Under the pieces are notes generated by a model. That model did no database searches and was not told the DNA's origin. It was given only the letters and a program-made list of their open reading frames with translations. Shown here piece by piece: positions 1 through 11,194 of a DNA stretch of 64,000 bases. This DNA is from Cyanobacteria bacterium FACHB-471 (GTDB taxonomy: Bacteria; Cyanobacteriota; Cyanobacteriia; Elainellales; Elainellaceae): assembly GCA_014695345.1 (NCBI GenBank), contig JACJOC010000077.1, forward strand, positions 186,001 through 250,000, in the 5' to 3' direction. The first letter of the stretch is position 1; every line of letters begins with the position of its first letter. Made by a program: the position numbers and the translations under genes.

Positions 1-3000
1 GAGACGTCGGTAAGCGAAATCTCAGAGGAGTCGAGGTTTTGGAAGGTGACATCGACCGTTTTCAACGCCGTCTCGAAGATTTCCCGCGACTGATCCATCA
101 TGCCAGGGTTGTCGGAGTTAAAGGCGAAGGATTTCCGCGCCAGGTACATATCCTGAAGCTCGGACTCGCTTTCCCAGGTGCTATTCTCCACAGCCAGATT
201 GACGTTTGCCGCGTAGGAACCGGAGGCGTTGGAGAAGACGCGGGTAGCTGCCTGTCTCAGGTTAATTCCCAGGTCGTCGGCTTGCTTCAGTGCGTGTTTG
301 CGGACGAAGTTCATCTCCAAGGGTTCGTCTGCTTCGGCGGCCATTTTGACGGCGCGATCGAGCAAATTCATTTGGTTGATGAACAGGTCACGGAATACGC
401 CGGAGCAGTTCACGACTACGTCAACACGGGGGCGCTTGAGTTCCGACAGGGGAATTAGCTCTAGTTTGTTCACCCGTCCCAGCGAGTCGGGCACGGGGCG
501 AACGCCCAGCAGCAGCATTACCTGTGCCAGAGATTCACCGTAGGTTTTGATGTTGTCCGTACCCCAAAGAACGAAGGCGATCGTTTCGGGATAGCGTCCG
601 CCATTCTCAGATTTCTGCCGGGCTAAGAGGCGATCGACCACAATTTGCGCTGCCTGAACGGCCGCTGTGGTGGGAATCGACTGGGGATCGAGGGCGTGAA
701 TATTCTTGCCAGTGGGCAGCACATCCGGGTTACGAATCGGGTCGCCGCCCGGTCCAGGTAGCACATATTCGCCTTCTAACGCTTGAAGCAGTGCTCCCAG
801 TTCGTTATCAGCCACAATTTGCTTGAGGCAAAATTCCAGATATTCAAACAGCGGCTTGATTGCTTCAGGATCAACCTTGGGATAGCCTGACTCTTGCAGT
901 GACTCGATCCAGGGTACCTTTTTGCCCATGTTGAAGAAGTTGAGCTTGGCGACTCTGGACACGCGCCCATCTGCGTCGATCTGCTCTTTCACCAGGGATG
1001 CGACTGCGATTCGGGTTGCCTGGTTAATGTCATAGAGCAACTGCACGTCTTCCAAAACGCCGCGATCGCTCTTCTTGTAAATGTCATCCAGATCACGCCC
1101 AATGCTGTTGGCAATAATCCGAGGCAGTCCGAGAATGTCGTCTTCGGGGCGATCGAGGCTGGCGATGTTAACCAGGGTGGCGATCGCCTCTTCAGCCGTG
1201 GGCGGTTTGCCAATGACGTGTAGACCGCAGGGCAACAGCCGCGACTCGATCTCCATTAGCCGAATGTAGACCTTGCCGACCAGCGTATCCCGTTCCTCTG
1301 AAGTCAGGTCTTTTGCGTCTTGCTCTGGCAGATCAATGTCCTTGTCCAGATTGACGATGCGGCACTTGTCTACGATCGCATTCACAATCGGAACGCCGCG
1401 TCCCGTGTCCTTCAGCGTTTGGTAGGAGGCAATCAGCTCGCTCAGTTCCTTCAAGCCCTTGTATAACCCAGCATTTTCAGCCGGAGGCGTGAGATAGCTG
1501 ATCGTCTCGGCATAGCTGCGTCGCTTGGCGATCGTTGCTTCAGAAGGGTTATTCGCCGCGTAGTAATAGAGATTGGGGATCGTGCCAATCAAGCTATCGG
1601 GGTAGCATTCGCCCGACATCCCCATTTGCTTGCCGGGCATGAATTCTAGAGAACCGTGGGTGCCGAAGTGCAGCACTGCATCTGCTTTCCAGATGTGTTC
1701 TAGGTAGGTGTAGTAGGCTGCGAATCCGTGATGGGGGCTAGCAGAGCGGGAGAACAACAGCCGCATCGGGTCGCCCTCATAGCCAAAGGTGGGCTGAATG
1801 CCGATGAATACGTTGCCGAACTGCTTCCCGTAAACCAGCAAATCCTGTCCGTCTGTGTTCAGATGTCCAGGAGGTGGGCCCCAGGATTCGTGCAGTCGCT
1901 CAGAGTAGGGCGTCAGGGTTTCATATTCTGGCACGGACATGCGGTAAGCAACATTCAGTTCAGGGCTGCTGTACTGCGCCTGCGCGTCGTGAATTACAGC
2001 CTGCATTAGCGCTTCCGATGAGTCAGGCAAATCCTGCACGTCATAGCCGTTGTGCTTGAGAGCCTGCATTGCTTCAAAGATGGAGCCAAACACATCCAGG
2101 TAAGCGGCTGTGCCAACGTTGCCTTTGTCGGGCGGGAAGCTGAAGACGGTGATCGCCACTTTCTTTTGGACTTTGGGCTTGCGTCGCAAGGTTGCCCATT
2201 TCATGGCGCGTTGGGCGATGGCTTCGATTCGATCTTGAAGGGCGATCGCCTTACCCGTTGTGCCATCCCGTCCAGAGAGAATAATCGGCTCGATCGCCCC
2301 ATCCAGTTCAGGAATTGCAATTTGCAGCGCTACCTGAATCGGGTGCAGACCTAAATCGCTATCCTGCCATTCCTCCGTTGTTTGGAACACTAGCGGCAGC
2401 GCCACCATGTAGGGGCGATTTAACCGCTTCAGCGCATCGATCGCCTTGGGGTGATCTTGCCGCGCCGGACCGCCAACTAGAGCAAAGCCAGTCAGGGAAA
2501 TGACAACATCAATGAGGGGTTTGGAGGCTAGAGATTGGGCGGAGCGCTGTCCAGCTTCCCAGAAGTAAGCATCAACGGGCTTTGAGAAGTCCAAACCACC
2601 CGCAAAAACGGGAATTACCCGTGCGCCCATGCATTCCAACTCTTGGATCATGGCGACGTAGTGAGCATCATCACCCGTCACCAAGTGAGTCCGCTGAAGC
2701 ACTAGACCAACGCAGGGAGCCAATGGATCTTTGAGGTCGGCAGAAATGTCTTTGCGAGAGCTATACCAGTTGAGATATTCCTTTACATCCTCAAACATGC
2801 AGGGCGCTAGCGGATGCCAAATGCCCATGTCGGGATAGGTGACCGGATCGCGATACTGGAGCGTCGTTCCCTTAGTATCAGCGCTGCTGACGTATTTGTC
2901 GGTCAGCATCAGCAAGAAGTTTTCCAGGTTTTCGGCAGAGCCACCCAGCCAATACTGGAAGCTGAGCATAAAGTTACGAGCATCCTGCGCCTTGTCCATC

Positions 3001-3524
3001 GGCAGGTACTTCAGCACCTTGGGCAGGGTTTGCAGCAGCTTCAACATGCCGTCCTGGAAGCCAGACCCTGACTTTTCCTTGCGCTTTCGCATGAACTGGG
3101 CGATCGCGCTCTTCGACTGACCCAACTGAGCCATCGAAAAGCTGCCCATCTTGTTCAGGCGCATCACCTGTGGCATCGAGGGAAAGACGACTGCCACATC
3201 CAGGCGATCGCGGTGCGGCTCAACCGCAGCAACAACCTTGTCTGCCAGGTCTTCGATGAAGATGAGAGAACCGATGAAAATATTTGCCTGGGCGACATCT
3301 TGCTGGAATGCCTCGTAATTTTCGGGGCTGCGGAGTTCTTCCAGCAAATAGCCGCTAATTTCAATTGCCAGGTTGGGATTGTTGCGATTGATGGCGTTGA
3401 CGGCTGCCGACAGTGAACTTTGATACTGCGGCTCTAGCACGACATAGACCACCTTGATCAGCGATCGCCCCTGAAGCTGCTCAGGCACGATATGTCTGAT
3501 GGTGGGCTTGACGTGAGTGAACAT
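1..3524 (-). CDS. chlH: Magnesium chelatase subunit H (ChlH), C-terminus cut by window edge
   Basis: Large porphyrin-binding subunit of Mg-chelatase; with ChlI and ChlD it inserts Mg2+ into protoporphyrin IX, the first committed step of chlorophyll synthesis. The minus-strand frame is open from the ATG at 3522-3524 to the window edge, about 1174 codons. The family is usually about 1330 residues, so roughly 150 C-terminal residues are missing. The protein starts [16 protein letters not shown], as cyanobacterial ChlH does. Later segments such as [17 protein letters not shown] and [18 protein letters not shown] are hallmark CobN/ChlH motifs. No frameshift was seen. It stands alone, with about 0.7 kb of non-coding DNA upstream, and chlL and chlN lie 3-7 kb away on the same strand. 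Confidence 0.97.
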   Translation of the reverse strand, partial: MFTHVKPTIRHIVPEQLQGRSLIKVVYVVLEPQYQSSLSAAVNAINRNNPNLAIEISGYLLEELRSPENYEAFQQDVAQANIFIGSLIFIEDLADKVVAAVEPHRDRLDVAVVFPSMPQVMRLNKMGSFSMAQLGQSKSAIAQFMRKRKEKSGSGFQDGMLKLLQTLPKVLKYLPMDKAQDARNFMLSFQYWLGGSAENLENFLLMLTDKYVSSADTKGTTLQYRDPVTYPDMGIWHPLAPCMFEDVKEYLNWYSSRKDISADLKDPLAPCVGLVLQRTHLVTGDDAHYVAMIQELECMGARVIPVFAGGLDFSKPVDAYFWEAGQRSAQSLASKPLIDVVISLTGFALVGGPARQDHPKAIDALKRLNRPYMVALPLVFQTTEEWQDSDLGLHPIQVALQIAIPELDGAIEPIILSGRDGTTGKAIALQDRIEAIAQRAMKWATLRRKPKVQKKVAITVFSFPPDKGNVGTAAYLDVFGSIFEAMQALKHNGYDVQDLPDSSEALMQAVIHDAQAQYSSPELNVAYRMSVPEYETLTPYSERLHESWGPPPGHLNTDGQDLLVYGKQFGNVFIGIQPTFGYEGDPMRLLFSRSASPHHGFAAYYTYLEHIWKADAVLHFGTHGSLEFMPGKQMGMSGECYPDSLIGTIPNLYYYAANNPSEATIAKRRSYAETISYLTPPAENAGLYKGLKELSELIASYQTLKDTGRGVPIVNAIVDKCRIVNLDKDIDLPEQDAKDLTSEERDTLVGKVYIRLMEIESRLLPCGLHVIGKPPTAEEAIATLVNIASLDRPEDDILGLPRIIANSIGRDLDDIYKKSDRGVLEDVQLLYDINQATRIAVASLVKEQIDADGRVSRVAKLNFFNMGKKVPWIESLQESGYPKVDPEAIKPLFEYLEFCLKQIVADNELGALLQALEGEYVLPGPGGDPIRNPDVLPTGKNIHALDPQSIPTTAAVQAAQIVVDRLLARQKSENGGRYPETIAFVLWGTDNIKTYGESLAQVMLLLGVRPVPDSLGRVNKLELIPLSELKRPRVDVVVNCSGVFRDLFINQMNLLDRAVKMAAEADEPLEMNFVRKHALKQADDLGINLRQAATRVFSNASGSYAANVNLAVENSTWESESELQDMYLARKSFAFNSDNPGMMDQSREIFETALKTVDVTFQNLDSSEISLTDV

Positions 3525-4242
3525 GCGGGTAGGCTCCTTCTCAAAAGCGGGTCAGTACTCAGCGATTAGCCATAAAACTTAGCGATTAGCGGCTGCAACG
3601 AGCGACTGAAGGGACTCGATTCGCTGAACACAGAGGTAAAGTTTACAGCCTGTAACAGCGGCGAACCAACAGCATGTTGCTAAACGCTAAGTAGTGTCTC
3701 AAGAGATTTTTATCAGAAAACCCTTACCCAATGACAGATCTACCCGATATCTGACACAATTCGATAAAAACTCCGAGATATTTATTTACAATAGTTGACA
3801 CGTCTAAAAGTATTTGCTTTCATATTTATGAATAAGTGTAAAGCTTGCTTCTGGTAATTATCTGAGACTGTCTCTCGGCAAGCGCCAGAAGATTTAGTTT
3901 CAGATATTTGTAAGATTAGAAATAGAGATTCAAGCTTTGTTTTTTAACTAGAGTTTAGAAATTCGCTTCTGAAGAATTTCGTTAGATGGAGCTTTGGAGA
4001 ATCCTGCCTCTAGGCTTGTGCAGAGCGATCGCACCCTTTCCTAATTTTCACTCATTGAAATTGTTTTGACTGTTGAGATTTGCGACTTCTCAAGGAAGCC
4101 GAAAATTTTACGTTTCTTGTTTAAAACTGCTCTAGCTAGGCTAGGCGATCGCCCCTTCCCGCTCCACCACCAAACCAGCAGACGTAGCTAACAGCAATTG
4201 AGAAGCGATCGCTCTTTTTCTACGCAGATGGGTGCTTCTGGG
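3525..4242. other. Intergenic region upstream of chlH
   Basis: About 0.7 kb without a convincing gene. The part next to chlH (about 3700-4000) is A+T-rich and presumably holds the chlH promoter and leader. The distal part (4020-4260) carries several GCGATCGC (HIP1) copies and pieces of GCGATCGCCC. I saw no tRNA, riboswitch or strong hairpin terminator. Confidence 0.5.
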
Positions 4243-4362
4243 TTAGCGATCGCCCTTACTCAAGATCACCAAAGCCTTATCAATCTCCCAAACCTTAATC
4301 GCTCTAAGCGCTGTAAGAATGGTCTTAAGCAGCGCAACCTCATCCTCTGAAAGTGTGACCAT
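4243..4362 (-). CDS. Possible small protein, 39 residues
   Basis: Minus-strand frame from ATG (4360-4362) to TAA (4243-4245), preceded by AGGGAG nine bases upstream of the ATG, a reasonable ribosome binding site. The product starts MVTLSEDEVALLKTILTAL and is predicted to be one amphipathic helix; it ends in a HIP1-encoded GDR. No family was recognised. It could be a small accessory protein or the end of a decayed gene. The support is the binding site and the helical composition only. Confidence 0.35.
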   Translation of the reverse strand: MVTLSEDEVALLKTILTALRAIKVWEIDKALVILSKGDR

Positions 4363-4466
4363 AACTTTTGCTCCCTGCAATCGTTAATTCCAGCTTGAAG
4401 TCACATGCCCTCTGTAGGCTACTGCCTACGAGAGAATTACACAGGCTTTTAGCCATCCGTTTATAA

Positions 4467-4649
4467 GTGCCCAAAAGAGACGATCAGCAACAACTCAGAG
4501 CAACAGTGGATAAGGACGTTTACAACGTCCTAAAACGTCTTGCGAGTGTCAGAGGGATAACATTGAGCCAGGTAGTCTCTGAGGAGATCGATCGCTACTT
4601 GGAATCGGAGGATATTAAATCAGGAAATTCAGTATCACAAGCTAGATGA
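4467..4649 (+). CDS. Ribbon-helix-helix-like small DNA-binding protein
   Basis: A 60-residue protein from a GTG start at 4467. The segment LRATVDKDVYNVLKRLASVR followed by GITLSQVVSEEIDRYL looks like a ribbon-helix-helix (Arc/CopG) fold: a beta strand, then two helices. Such proteins are often antitoxins or plasmid/phage-type repressors. No clear ribosome binding site precedes the GTG. The next gene on the same strand starts 60 bases downstream, so the two may be co-transcribed. It belongs to the accessory island between chlH and chlN. The fold assignment is moderate; its target is unknown. Confidence 0.6.
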   Translation: MPKRDDQQQLRATVDKDVYNVLKRLASVRGITLSQVVSEEIDRYLESEDIKSGNSVSQAR

Positions 4650-4709
4650 CTCCGTAGAGGATTGAGGACTCTCGGGTTTAAGTTCCGTGGACTAGTTTGA
4701 GCCTGCAAC

Positions 4710-5480
4710 ATGAGAGAATTTCTGATGAGGTGGTTAGTTGAAATCAGTGACGTTGTTGCAGATAAGCGCTTTTTAAGCGATCTACTTGAAAAGCTAAACG
4801 TCACACTGTACGTAGAAGATAACAAAACTTACCTCATTAGTAAGCGATTTGAACTGCTGTCAACAAGCTCTGAGGTCCTGAGATTAACTAAGCAAATATG
4901 CACTGTTGTATCTGAGGTGAGTAATGACTTTCCAGATGCTAGGATAAATCTCAAATTAGGGGACTTGTACGAACAACGGGAAGATGGTTCCCGGTGCCAA
5001 CATGTTTTCCGCTCTTCATCAACACCAGTAATAACGTTGTCAATACAGTCTGGAAGAGTAACCCCAGTAAGAGGGATTTCAGAAGAAGCAAAGGCTAAGT
5101 TGAGAGCAGAGCGACTGGAGCATGAATACCAGGGGAAATTAGCTCTAGTCTCACATCGCATTATCTCGGCTTTCCACAATGAACATGCTCTAAAAGTTCA
5201 TCGTCTCTTACAACAGGAGCTAACCCCGATACAGATGCATCGCATCTATGAGTTAATGAGAAATGAGCTTGGAGAGAAGTTAAACGACGTAGCTTCTAAG
5301 AAAAATTGGGACAGATTCACTCACTCAGTAAACCATCCAGGAGTATTTGGGGATGAATCAAGACACATGGTTTCAAACAAGGAACCACCTGCAAAACCAA
5401 TGTATTTAGAAGAGGCTCAAAATTTTATCTCAAAAGCTGTTAACTTATGGTTTCATCAGATAGCTGATAGATTGGGTTGA
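4710..5480 (+). CDS. Unrecognised 256-residue protein next to RHH gene
   Basis: ATG at 4710, TGA at 5478-5480. I do not recognise a named family. The N-terminal third is mixed alpha/beta (residues 1-120), and the middle (about 125-200) is helical and charged. The C-terminus contains NHPGVFGDESRHMVSNKEPP followed by a helix with EEAQNFISKAVNLWF, which resembles the helical C-terminal tail of some HEPN- or abortive-infection-like proteins; that likeness is an impression, not a proven match. No signal peptide or membrane segment. The gene is more A+T-rich and lower in HIP1 than its surroundings, which suggests transfer. It follows the RHH gene by 60 bases, an arrangement compatible with a regulator/effector pair. 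Confidence 0.6.
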   Translation: MREFLMRWLVEISDVVADKRFLSDLLEKLNVTLYVEDNKTYLISKRFELLSTSSEVLRLTKQICTVVSEVSNDFPDARINLKLGDLYEQREDGSRCQHVFRSSSTPVITLSIQSGRVTPVRGISEEAKAKLRAERLEHEYQGKLALVSHRIISAFHNEHALKVHRLLQQELTPIQMHRIYELMRNELGEKLNDVASKKNWDRFTHSVNHPGVFGDESRHMVSNKEPPAKPMYLEEAQNFISKAVNLWFHQIADRLG

Positions 5481-5618
5481 GCTTGAAAAATTCAAAAGCA
5501 GAAAGATTTACTTAATAGCTTTCATGCTTTAATCAAACCTTTCAAAACTGCGAATATTATTGGTTGATTACTGTGTGAATTAAGCAAGCGCTTGAAAAAA
5601 TATAAAGAGAATTAGCTG

Positions 5619-5882
5619 ATGAAAAATTCGGAATTTAAAAATAAAGTTTTGCAGGAAATCGAGCATATTCCAGAAAACAGGCTTGTAGAACTGTACGACG
5701 TGATTCATACTTTCAGGCTTCAGGCAGAACTCGGTAGTTCTGAGCCTGGATCAATCATGAAATTCGCAGGCTGCTGGAGTGATCTTCCAAACGAAATTTA
5801 CACAGAATTTCTTGACGATATTTCCTTGCGTCGCCAGCAAGCATTCTCCAGAAGGCGAAATCGTGAAACCAGTTCTAGTTGA
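5619..5882 (+). CDS. Antitoxin of VapBC-type pair
   Basis: An 87-residue protein, ATG at 5619. The start (MKNSEFKNKVLQEIEHIPEN) and following helix (LVELYDVIHTFRLQ) match the small cyanobacterial antitoxins of the DUF2281/VapB-like type that accompany PIN-domain toxins. Its 3' end overlaps the toxin start by 20 bases (5863-5882), the usual translational coupling of such pairs. The middle segment FAGCWSDLPNEIYTEFLDDI is the likely toxin-binding tail. It should neutralise the RNase and repress the shared promoter; no operator was identified. Confidence 0.8.
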   Translation: MKNSEFKNKVLQEIEHIPENRLVELYDVIHTFRLQAELGSSEPGSIMKFAGCWSDLPNEIYTEFLDDISLRRQQAFSRRRNRETSSS

Positions 5883-6270
5883 TACTGATATTCTATCTCT
5901 CTTTTTCCGGGGTAATCCGGCTGTTGTTTCTCGCTTTCAAGAATACCTAAGTGAGCATCAGCAGATTAACTTGAGCATCATTACCTACTACGAAATTCTT
6001 AGCGGCTTGAAACATCGCGATGCTCAAAAGCAACTTTCCTTATTCCTGGGATTTGTTGCTCAAAATACTCTTTTACATTTGACCCAAGAGTCTGTGACGC
6101 TCTCGGCAAACTTCTATGCAACCTTGCGTCTTAGTGGAACTCCTGTAGATGACATTGATCTCCTAATTGCTGGTGTTGCGGTTGCTAATGATCTTGTTCT
6201 CATCACTCACAATCAGCGTCATTTCAACCGGATTGAAGGTTTAGAATGGCAAGACTGGAACTCCTCATGA
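5863..6270 (+). CDS. vapC: PIN-domain ribonuclease toxin, VapC family
   Basis: A 135-residue PIN-domain endoribonuclease. I chose the GTG at 5863 because the protein then begins MKPVLVDTDILSLFF, with the PIN fold starting at once; the longer frame from 5779 would only re-read the antitoxin gene. The acidic residues expected for the Mg2+ site are present: Asp7 and Asp9 in VDTD, Glu44 in YYEILSG, Asp97 and Asp99 in DDIDLLIAG, and Asn117 in LITHN. Nothing essential is missing, so it is probably functional. It is translated from the same transcript as the antitoxin. Confidence 0.88.
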   Translation: MKPVLVDTDILSLFFRGNPAVVSRFQEYLSEHQQINLSIITYYEILSGLKHRDAQKQLSLFLGFVAQNTLLHLTQESVTLSANFYATLRLSGTPVDDIDLLIAGVAVANDLVLITHNQRHFNRIEGLEWQDWNSS

Positions 6271-6430
6271 TGTTTTGGCTGATAGCTGTAGCGAGACTAA
6301 TTGGGTGTCGCTTTATTGTGACAGTGTGAAACCGATCAATTATTGTTGAATTGGTTGCAATGAGTTCAAAAAATTACCCTTATGAACCTTTGCAAGTTTT
6401 TTGAAAGAACGCTTAAAATTATCAGAATCT

Positions 6431-6697
6431 TCAATCGAGAAGGGAGGTGAGCCAGTCACGCACTTCTCGATTGAAGATTCGATTTGAAGATTCCGTAGCC
6501 AATGTATCCTTCAAAACTTTAGACATTGCCAGGTCGTAAGTAGGATTTTCACGCTCTATCAAATCAAGCTTCTGAAAACCTAACGCCTTCATATCACCAA
6601 GAAGAATTGGCTCCGTTGAACTTGCTTCAGGGGGCAAACCTTTACGAGCTTTTTTCCAAGGAAGTTCCTCATGAGCCATATCACTTAGCAGCGCCAA
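6431..6697 (-). pseudogene. Relic of a Panacea (SocA/DUF4065-type) antitoxin-domain protein
   Basis: An 88-codon open frame whose first part, LLSDMAHEELPWKKARKG, matches the C-terminal conserved region of Panacea/SocA-like proteins (typically S-D-x-T-H-x-E-x-PW-K-x-A). Those proteins are about 150-200 residues long, and the N-terminal half is missing here. The only start would be a TTG, four codons after an in-frame TAA. The upstream 190 bases in all three minus frames show no matching N-terminus. It is most likely a 5'-truncated leftover. It lies at the edge of the accessory island, next to vapC. Confidence 0.6.
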
Positions 6698-6822
6698 ATA
6701 AATTTTTTATGTTAACAGAGTTGTGGCGATCGACCTTAGAACCCAAACAGTTCAAACATCTCGCTCTCGCAGTTCCATCCCTCAAAACTGCCTCCTACCA
6801 TTAAAATATTCTTGAGTGAAGC

Positions 6823-6861
6823 AAAAAAAGGTCGCAATTCCTCTGAATAGGAATTGTGACC
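6823..6861 (-). terminator. Rho-independent terminator of chlN
   Basis: Thirteen-base arms (6830-6842 and 6849-6861, one mismatch) around a six-base loop, followed on the minus strand by seven T. It sits just downstream of the chlN stop codon at 6886. Confidence 0.9.
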
Positions 6862-6885
6862 TAAGAGTATTCTTAGATTTTGCTT

Positions 6886-8342
<1,457 letters not shown>

Positions 8343-8343
8343 A

Positions 8344-8793
8344 TTATTCGCGGAGGGGTTCGGTGGGGGCGGAGCGGCGGATACCTCGGCAGTCTTCATC
8401 GATCATGGCGGAGCGGCGACTGGGAGAAGGGGCGATCGCCGGATTAACAGCATCGGTTGCGCCACTGGGCAACATTCGTAGCGGTTCATCGTCTGGATCA
8501 TCCTCTGCTTGATTTAACGCTTCTAGCTCGGATAGCTCAGAATCGGGGTTAAAGTTCAGCCCTAAAGCTGCCACAATGCGATCGGGGTTGGTGCTGAGAT
8601 CTACGACCAGCGGCATCATTTGGGTTAAACGGGGTTCCAGAATGGATAGGGTTGCCAAAATAAAGCTGGATGAGGGACGGCGCTGCCCCTCACAGTTCAC
8701 CCAAACGCCTAAACGAATCAGCCATGAGCGGTTTTCGCGATAGTAGCCCAACCACTTAGCCTTAACTGATTGACGTAATTGCTCAACGTTCAC
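8344..8793 (-). CDS. DUF5331 protein, downstream copy
   Basis: About 149 residues of unknown function. I chose the GTG at 8793 because GAGG lies six bases upstream; TTG codons at 8805 and 8799 are alternatives. The N-terminus (VNVEQLRQSVKAKWLGYYRE) and the segment GQRRPSSSFILATLSILEPR are shared with the gene just upstream, so this is a tandem paralogue. The C-terminal 50 residues are acidic, then Pro/Ser/Arg-rich, and probably disordered. Position between chlL and chlN suggests a role tied to DPOR, for example assembly or protection, but that is inference from context only. Confidence 0.85.
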   Translation of the reverse strand: MNVEQLRQSVKAKWLGYYRENRSWLIRLGVWVNCEGQRRPSSSFILATLSILEPRLTQMMPLVVDLSTNPDRIVAALGLNFNPDSELSELEALNQAEDDPDDEPLRMLPSGATDAVNPAIAPSPSRRSAMIDEDCRGIRRSAPTEPLRE

Positions 8794-8852
8794 AGTCAAC
8801 CTCAAAACAATGTAGAGCGTCCCAACTTAGCTCACCCCCGTACCAACGGGAA

Positions 8853-9236
8853 CTATGCCAACGGGTCATATTGCTCTTGCTCCTGAGAGTCGGGCAGCAA
8901 CCGAGACAGGTCATTCTCTGGATTGCTAGACCGCACATTAACTGTTGTGCCGCTTTCCTTGGAAAGTTCCATATCCGGATCAAAATTCAAGCCCAACACT
9001 TCAACCAGGGCATCTTCGTTGGCATTAAGTCGATAGAAAGGCACCATCAGGTTGCCTAACTTTGGCTCTATTGCGTTGACGACACCCAAAATCAGATAAG
9101 AAGAGGGTCTACGACCTCCATCTGGCGTACGGACAGAATGGTTTTCCATTTGCAGGCTTAACCAGCCCCGATTAGTTTGGAAATAATCCAGCCACTTCTG
9201 CTTAATGGAAGTCGTAAAGTTCTCAAAAAATGCCAT
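8853..9236 (-). CDS. DUF5331 protein, upstream copy
   Basis: A 127-residue cyanobacterial protein of unknown function. Features shared with the downstream copy: the opening helix (FTTSIKQKWLDYFQTNRGWL), the core GGRRPSSYLILGVVNAIEPK, and the NxNxDxxVxxLGLNFDPD segment. The C-terminus is short and acidic. No signal peptide or membrane segment, so it is presumably cytosolic. It lies between chlL (217 bases upstream) and its paralogue (59 bases downstream) and is likely transcribed with both. The family is usually found next to chlL/chlN in cyanobacteria; that is recalled knowledge, not tested here. Confidence 0.88.
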   Translation of the reverse strand: MAFFENFTTSIKQKWLDYFQTNRGWLSLQMENHSVRTPDGGRRPSSYLILGVVNAIEPKLGNLMVPFYRLNANEDALVEVLGLNFDPDMELSKESGTTVNVRSSNPENDLSRLLPDSQEQEQYDPLA

Positions 9237-9453
9237 GTTCTTGATGCTCTTAAGCTTGCTGAAGGTATAAGTTTGAATGCCTTAAGACCAGTAGTCAAGA
9301 CCCGTCAGTCTGTACAGCATCATATTGTGGAATCTACCCATGCAATCAGCAACGCTAACAGGTTTAATGCGAAAGAGTAAAGTTTTAAATTCTGAATTTT
9401 ACACTTGTAGTTTGTACCAAAAATTCAAAATCTAAAACTTTAAAACTTTCTAC

Positions 9454-10317
9454 TTAAACCATCATCAGGTCTAGCTCTCCCTCTGCTCTCCCTTGGGGTT
9501 CTGCGGGGTTGAGGTAGAAATCAGACAGCAACGAGAACAGTTCGCGATCGGGTGAATCGTTAGGAACAACACCTTCGGGCTGAGCCAAAATTTGGTCAGC
9601 AATGTTGAGATAGTAGTCGCAGACATAGCTGAGTGAGGGATCGGTTTCTGCCATCTCAAATAGCGTTTTGCCTTTGACACGAGAGACGCGAATGTCTTCG
9701 ATTAGCGGCAAGATTTCCAGCACGGGCATAGGTACGGAATCAATGTATTTGTCGATTAGGTCACGCTTAGAGGTACGGTTGCCAATCAGTCCAGCTAGAC
9801 GTAACGGGTGAGTCCGGGCTTTTTCACGCACTGAAGCAGCAATCCGGTTAGCGGCAAATAGGGCATCGAAGCCGTTGTCAGTGACGATCATGCAGTAGTC
9901 GGCGTAGTTCAAAGGAGCAGCAAAGCCACCGCAAACCACGTCACCCAGCACATCAAACAGAATTACATCGTATTCGTCAAAGGCGTTGAGTTCTTTGAGG
10001 AGTTTGACAGTTTCTCCGACGACGTAGCCGCCGCAGCCTGCGCCTGCTGGAGGCCCACCTGCCTCGACGCAATCAACGCCGCCATAGCCCTTGTAAATTA
10101 CGTCTTCGGGCCAAACATCCTCGTAGTGATAGTCCTTTTCCTGGAGCGTGTCGATGATGGTGGGAATCAAAAAGCCGGTCAAGGTGAAAGTGCTGTCGTG
10201 TTTGGGGTCACACCCAATTTGCAGCACTTTCTTCCCGCGACGGGCAAGGGCAACAGAGATGTTACAGCTTGTTGTGGATTTGCCGATTCCACCTTTTCCA
10301 TAAACTGCTAATTTCAC
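9454..10317 (-). CDS. chlL: Light-independent protochlorophyllide reductase iron-sulfur ATP-binding protein
   Basis: A 287-residue NifH-like ATPase of DPOR; the dimer carries one [4Fe-4S] cluster and passes electrons to ChlNB with ATP hydrolysis. The P-loop [13 protein letters not shown] is near residue 7. The two cluster cysteines lie in [12 protein letters not shown] and [11 protein letters not shown]. The start is a GTG (10315-10317) with AGGAG about ten bases upstream; the ensuing [10 protein letters not shown] is standard for the family. It heads a minus-strand group with two DUF5331 genes and chlN. Its promoter must lie in the 877-base gap shared with the divergent Hsp70-like gene. Confidence 0.98.
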   Translation of the reverse strand: MKLAVYGKGGIGKSTTSCNISVALARRGKKVLQIGCDPKHDSTFTLTGFLIPTIIDTLQEKDYHYEDVWPEDVIYKGYGGVDCVEAGGPPAGAGCGGYVVGETVKLLKELNAFDEYDVILFDVLGDVVCGGFAAPLNYADYCMIVTDNGFDALFAANRIAASVREKARTHPLRLAGLIGNRTSKRDLIDKYIDSVPMPVLEILPLIEDIRVSRVKGKTLFEMAETDPSLSYVCDYYLNIADQILAQPEGVVPNDSPDRELFSLLSDFYLNPAEPQGRAEGELDLMMV

Positions 10318-11194
10318 GCTGGTAATCTCCTGGTGATCTTGTTAAACGGGCTGGGATGTGACTTGTTTAGCGCTAACGTCTTGCGCCTCAGCTTCAAACT
10401 TGTCTTGGGGTTGATTGCATTATGTCGAAGCCACTTAGCAAAAGAAAGGGCCCCTAAGAATGGAACGGGGTGCTAAACAGAGCTAAGCTAAGCAACGAAT
10501 AATAAGCTCTATGAGGATTACCCTAGTCCACTCTGAAAGCTTTTGAAACCCATCTGAGAGAATTTGTAACTTTGTTTTTATAGAAATTGGAACAAAAGAC
10601 AATTTTTTGTTTTTCTTTAGGATTCATACAAGTACAAGATAAATTTAGGTAATTCTTACATCGCCAATGGTCTACGCCAAAGGGCACTGATTGAAGAGTG
10701 TTGCGTAGTACTCAATCTATCGCTTGTTGGGGCTTCTAGCGATCGCCAAGGGTCAGGGCAGATTTTGCCGAGTCAGGTTGAATTTTGCCGTTAAACCTTT
10801 GGTTGGTAAGGGTTTTGCCTACTAAGCTAGCCCCTGTCGCATTGCGGCTATCTAAGGGATTTTCCCTGGCTTCAACCCTATAGTTGTTTCGTTCACGCTG
10901 CTAATTGTCCAGGGTAAAGCTGAGCGATCGCCTCAAAAACTACCCTGTTTTCCCCAAATTCCAATCTTGTTAAAAATAATAAATTTTGCAATTTTCTGCT
11001 AACTCTTGAGCCGTCAGGGCAATAGATCAATCCTTCCAACAGAAGTATTTCCAGGATCAACAGTGGCAAACTAGAATCTCAACTAAATTAGTTGTGGATT
11101 CGGTTAATCCTACAAGTTCTACGACCGACTCATCTCATAGCTGATTTTGAACTGTTATAGAGATATAAAAAATTAGCGATCGCCCCCGTTCAAC
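10318..11194. other. Divergent intergenic region, chlL / Hsp70-like
   Basis: About 0.88 kb between two divergent genes, so it must hold both promoters. It is A+T-rich around 10560-10660 (close to chlL) and 10960-11190 (close to the Hsp70-like gene), with HIP1 copies around 10738, 10923 and 11176. No small gene, tRNA or clear hairpin was recognised. Confidence 0.5.

Noticed and set aside
39-3416. Many open frames on the plus strand and other frames across the first 3.4 kb
   Set aside because: All are shadows of the uninterrupted chlH frame on the minus strand.
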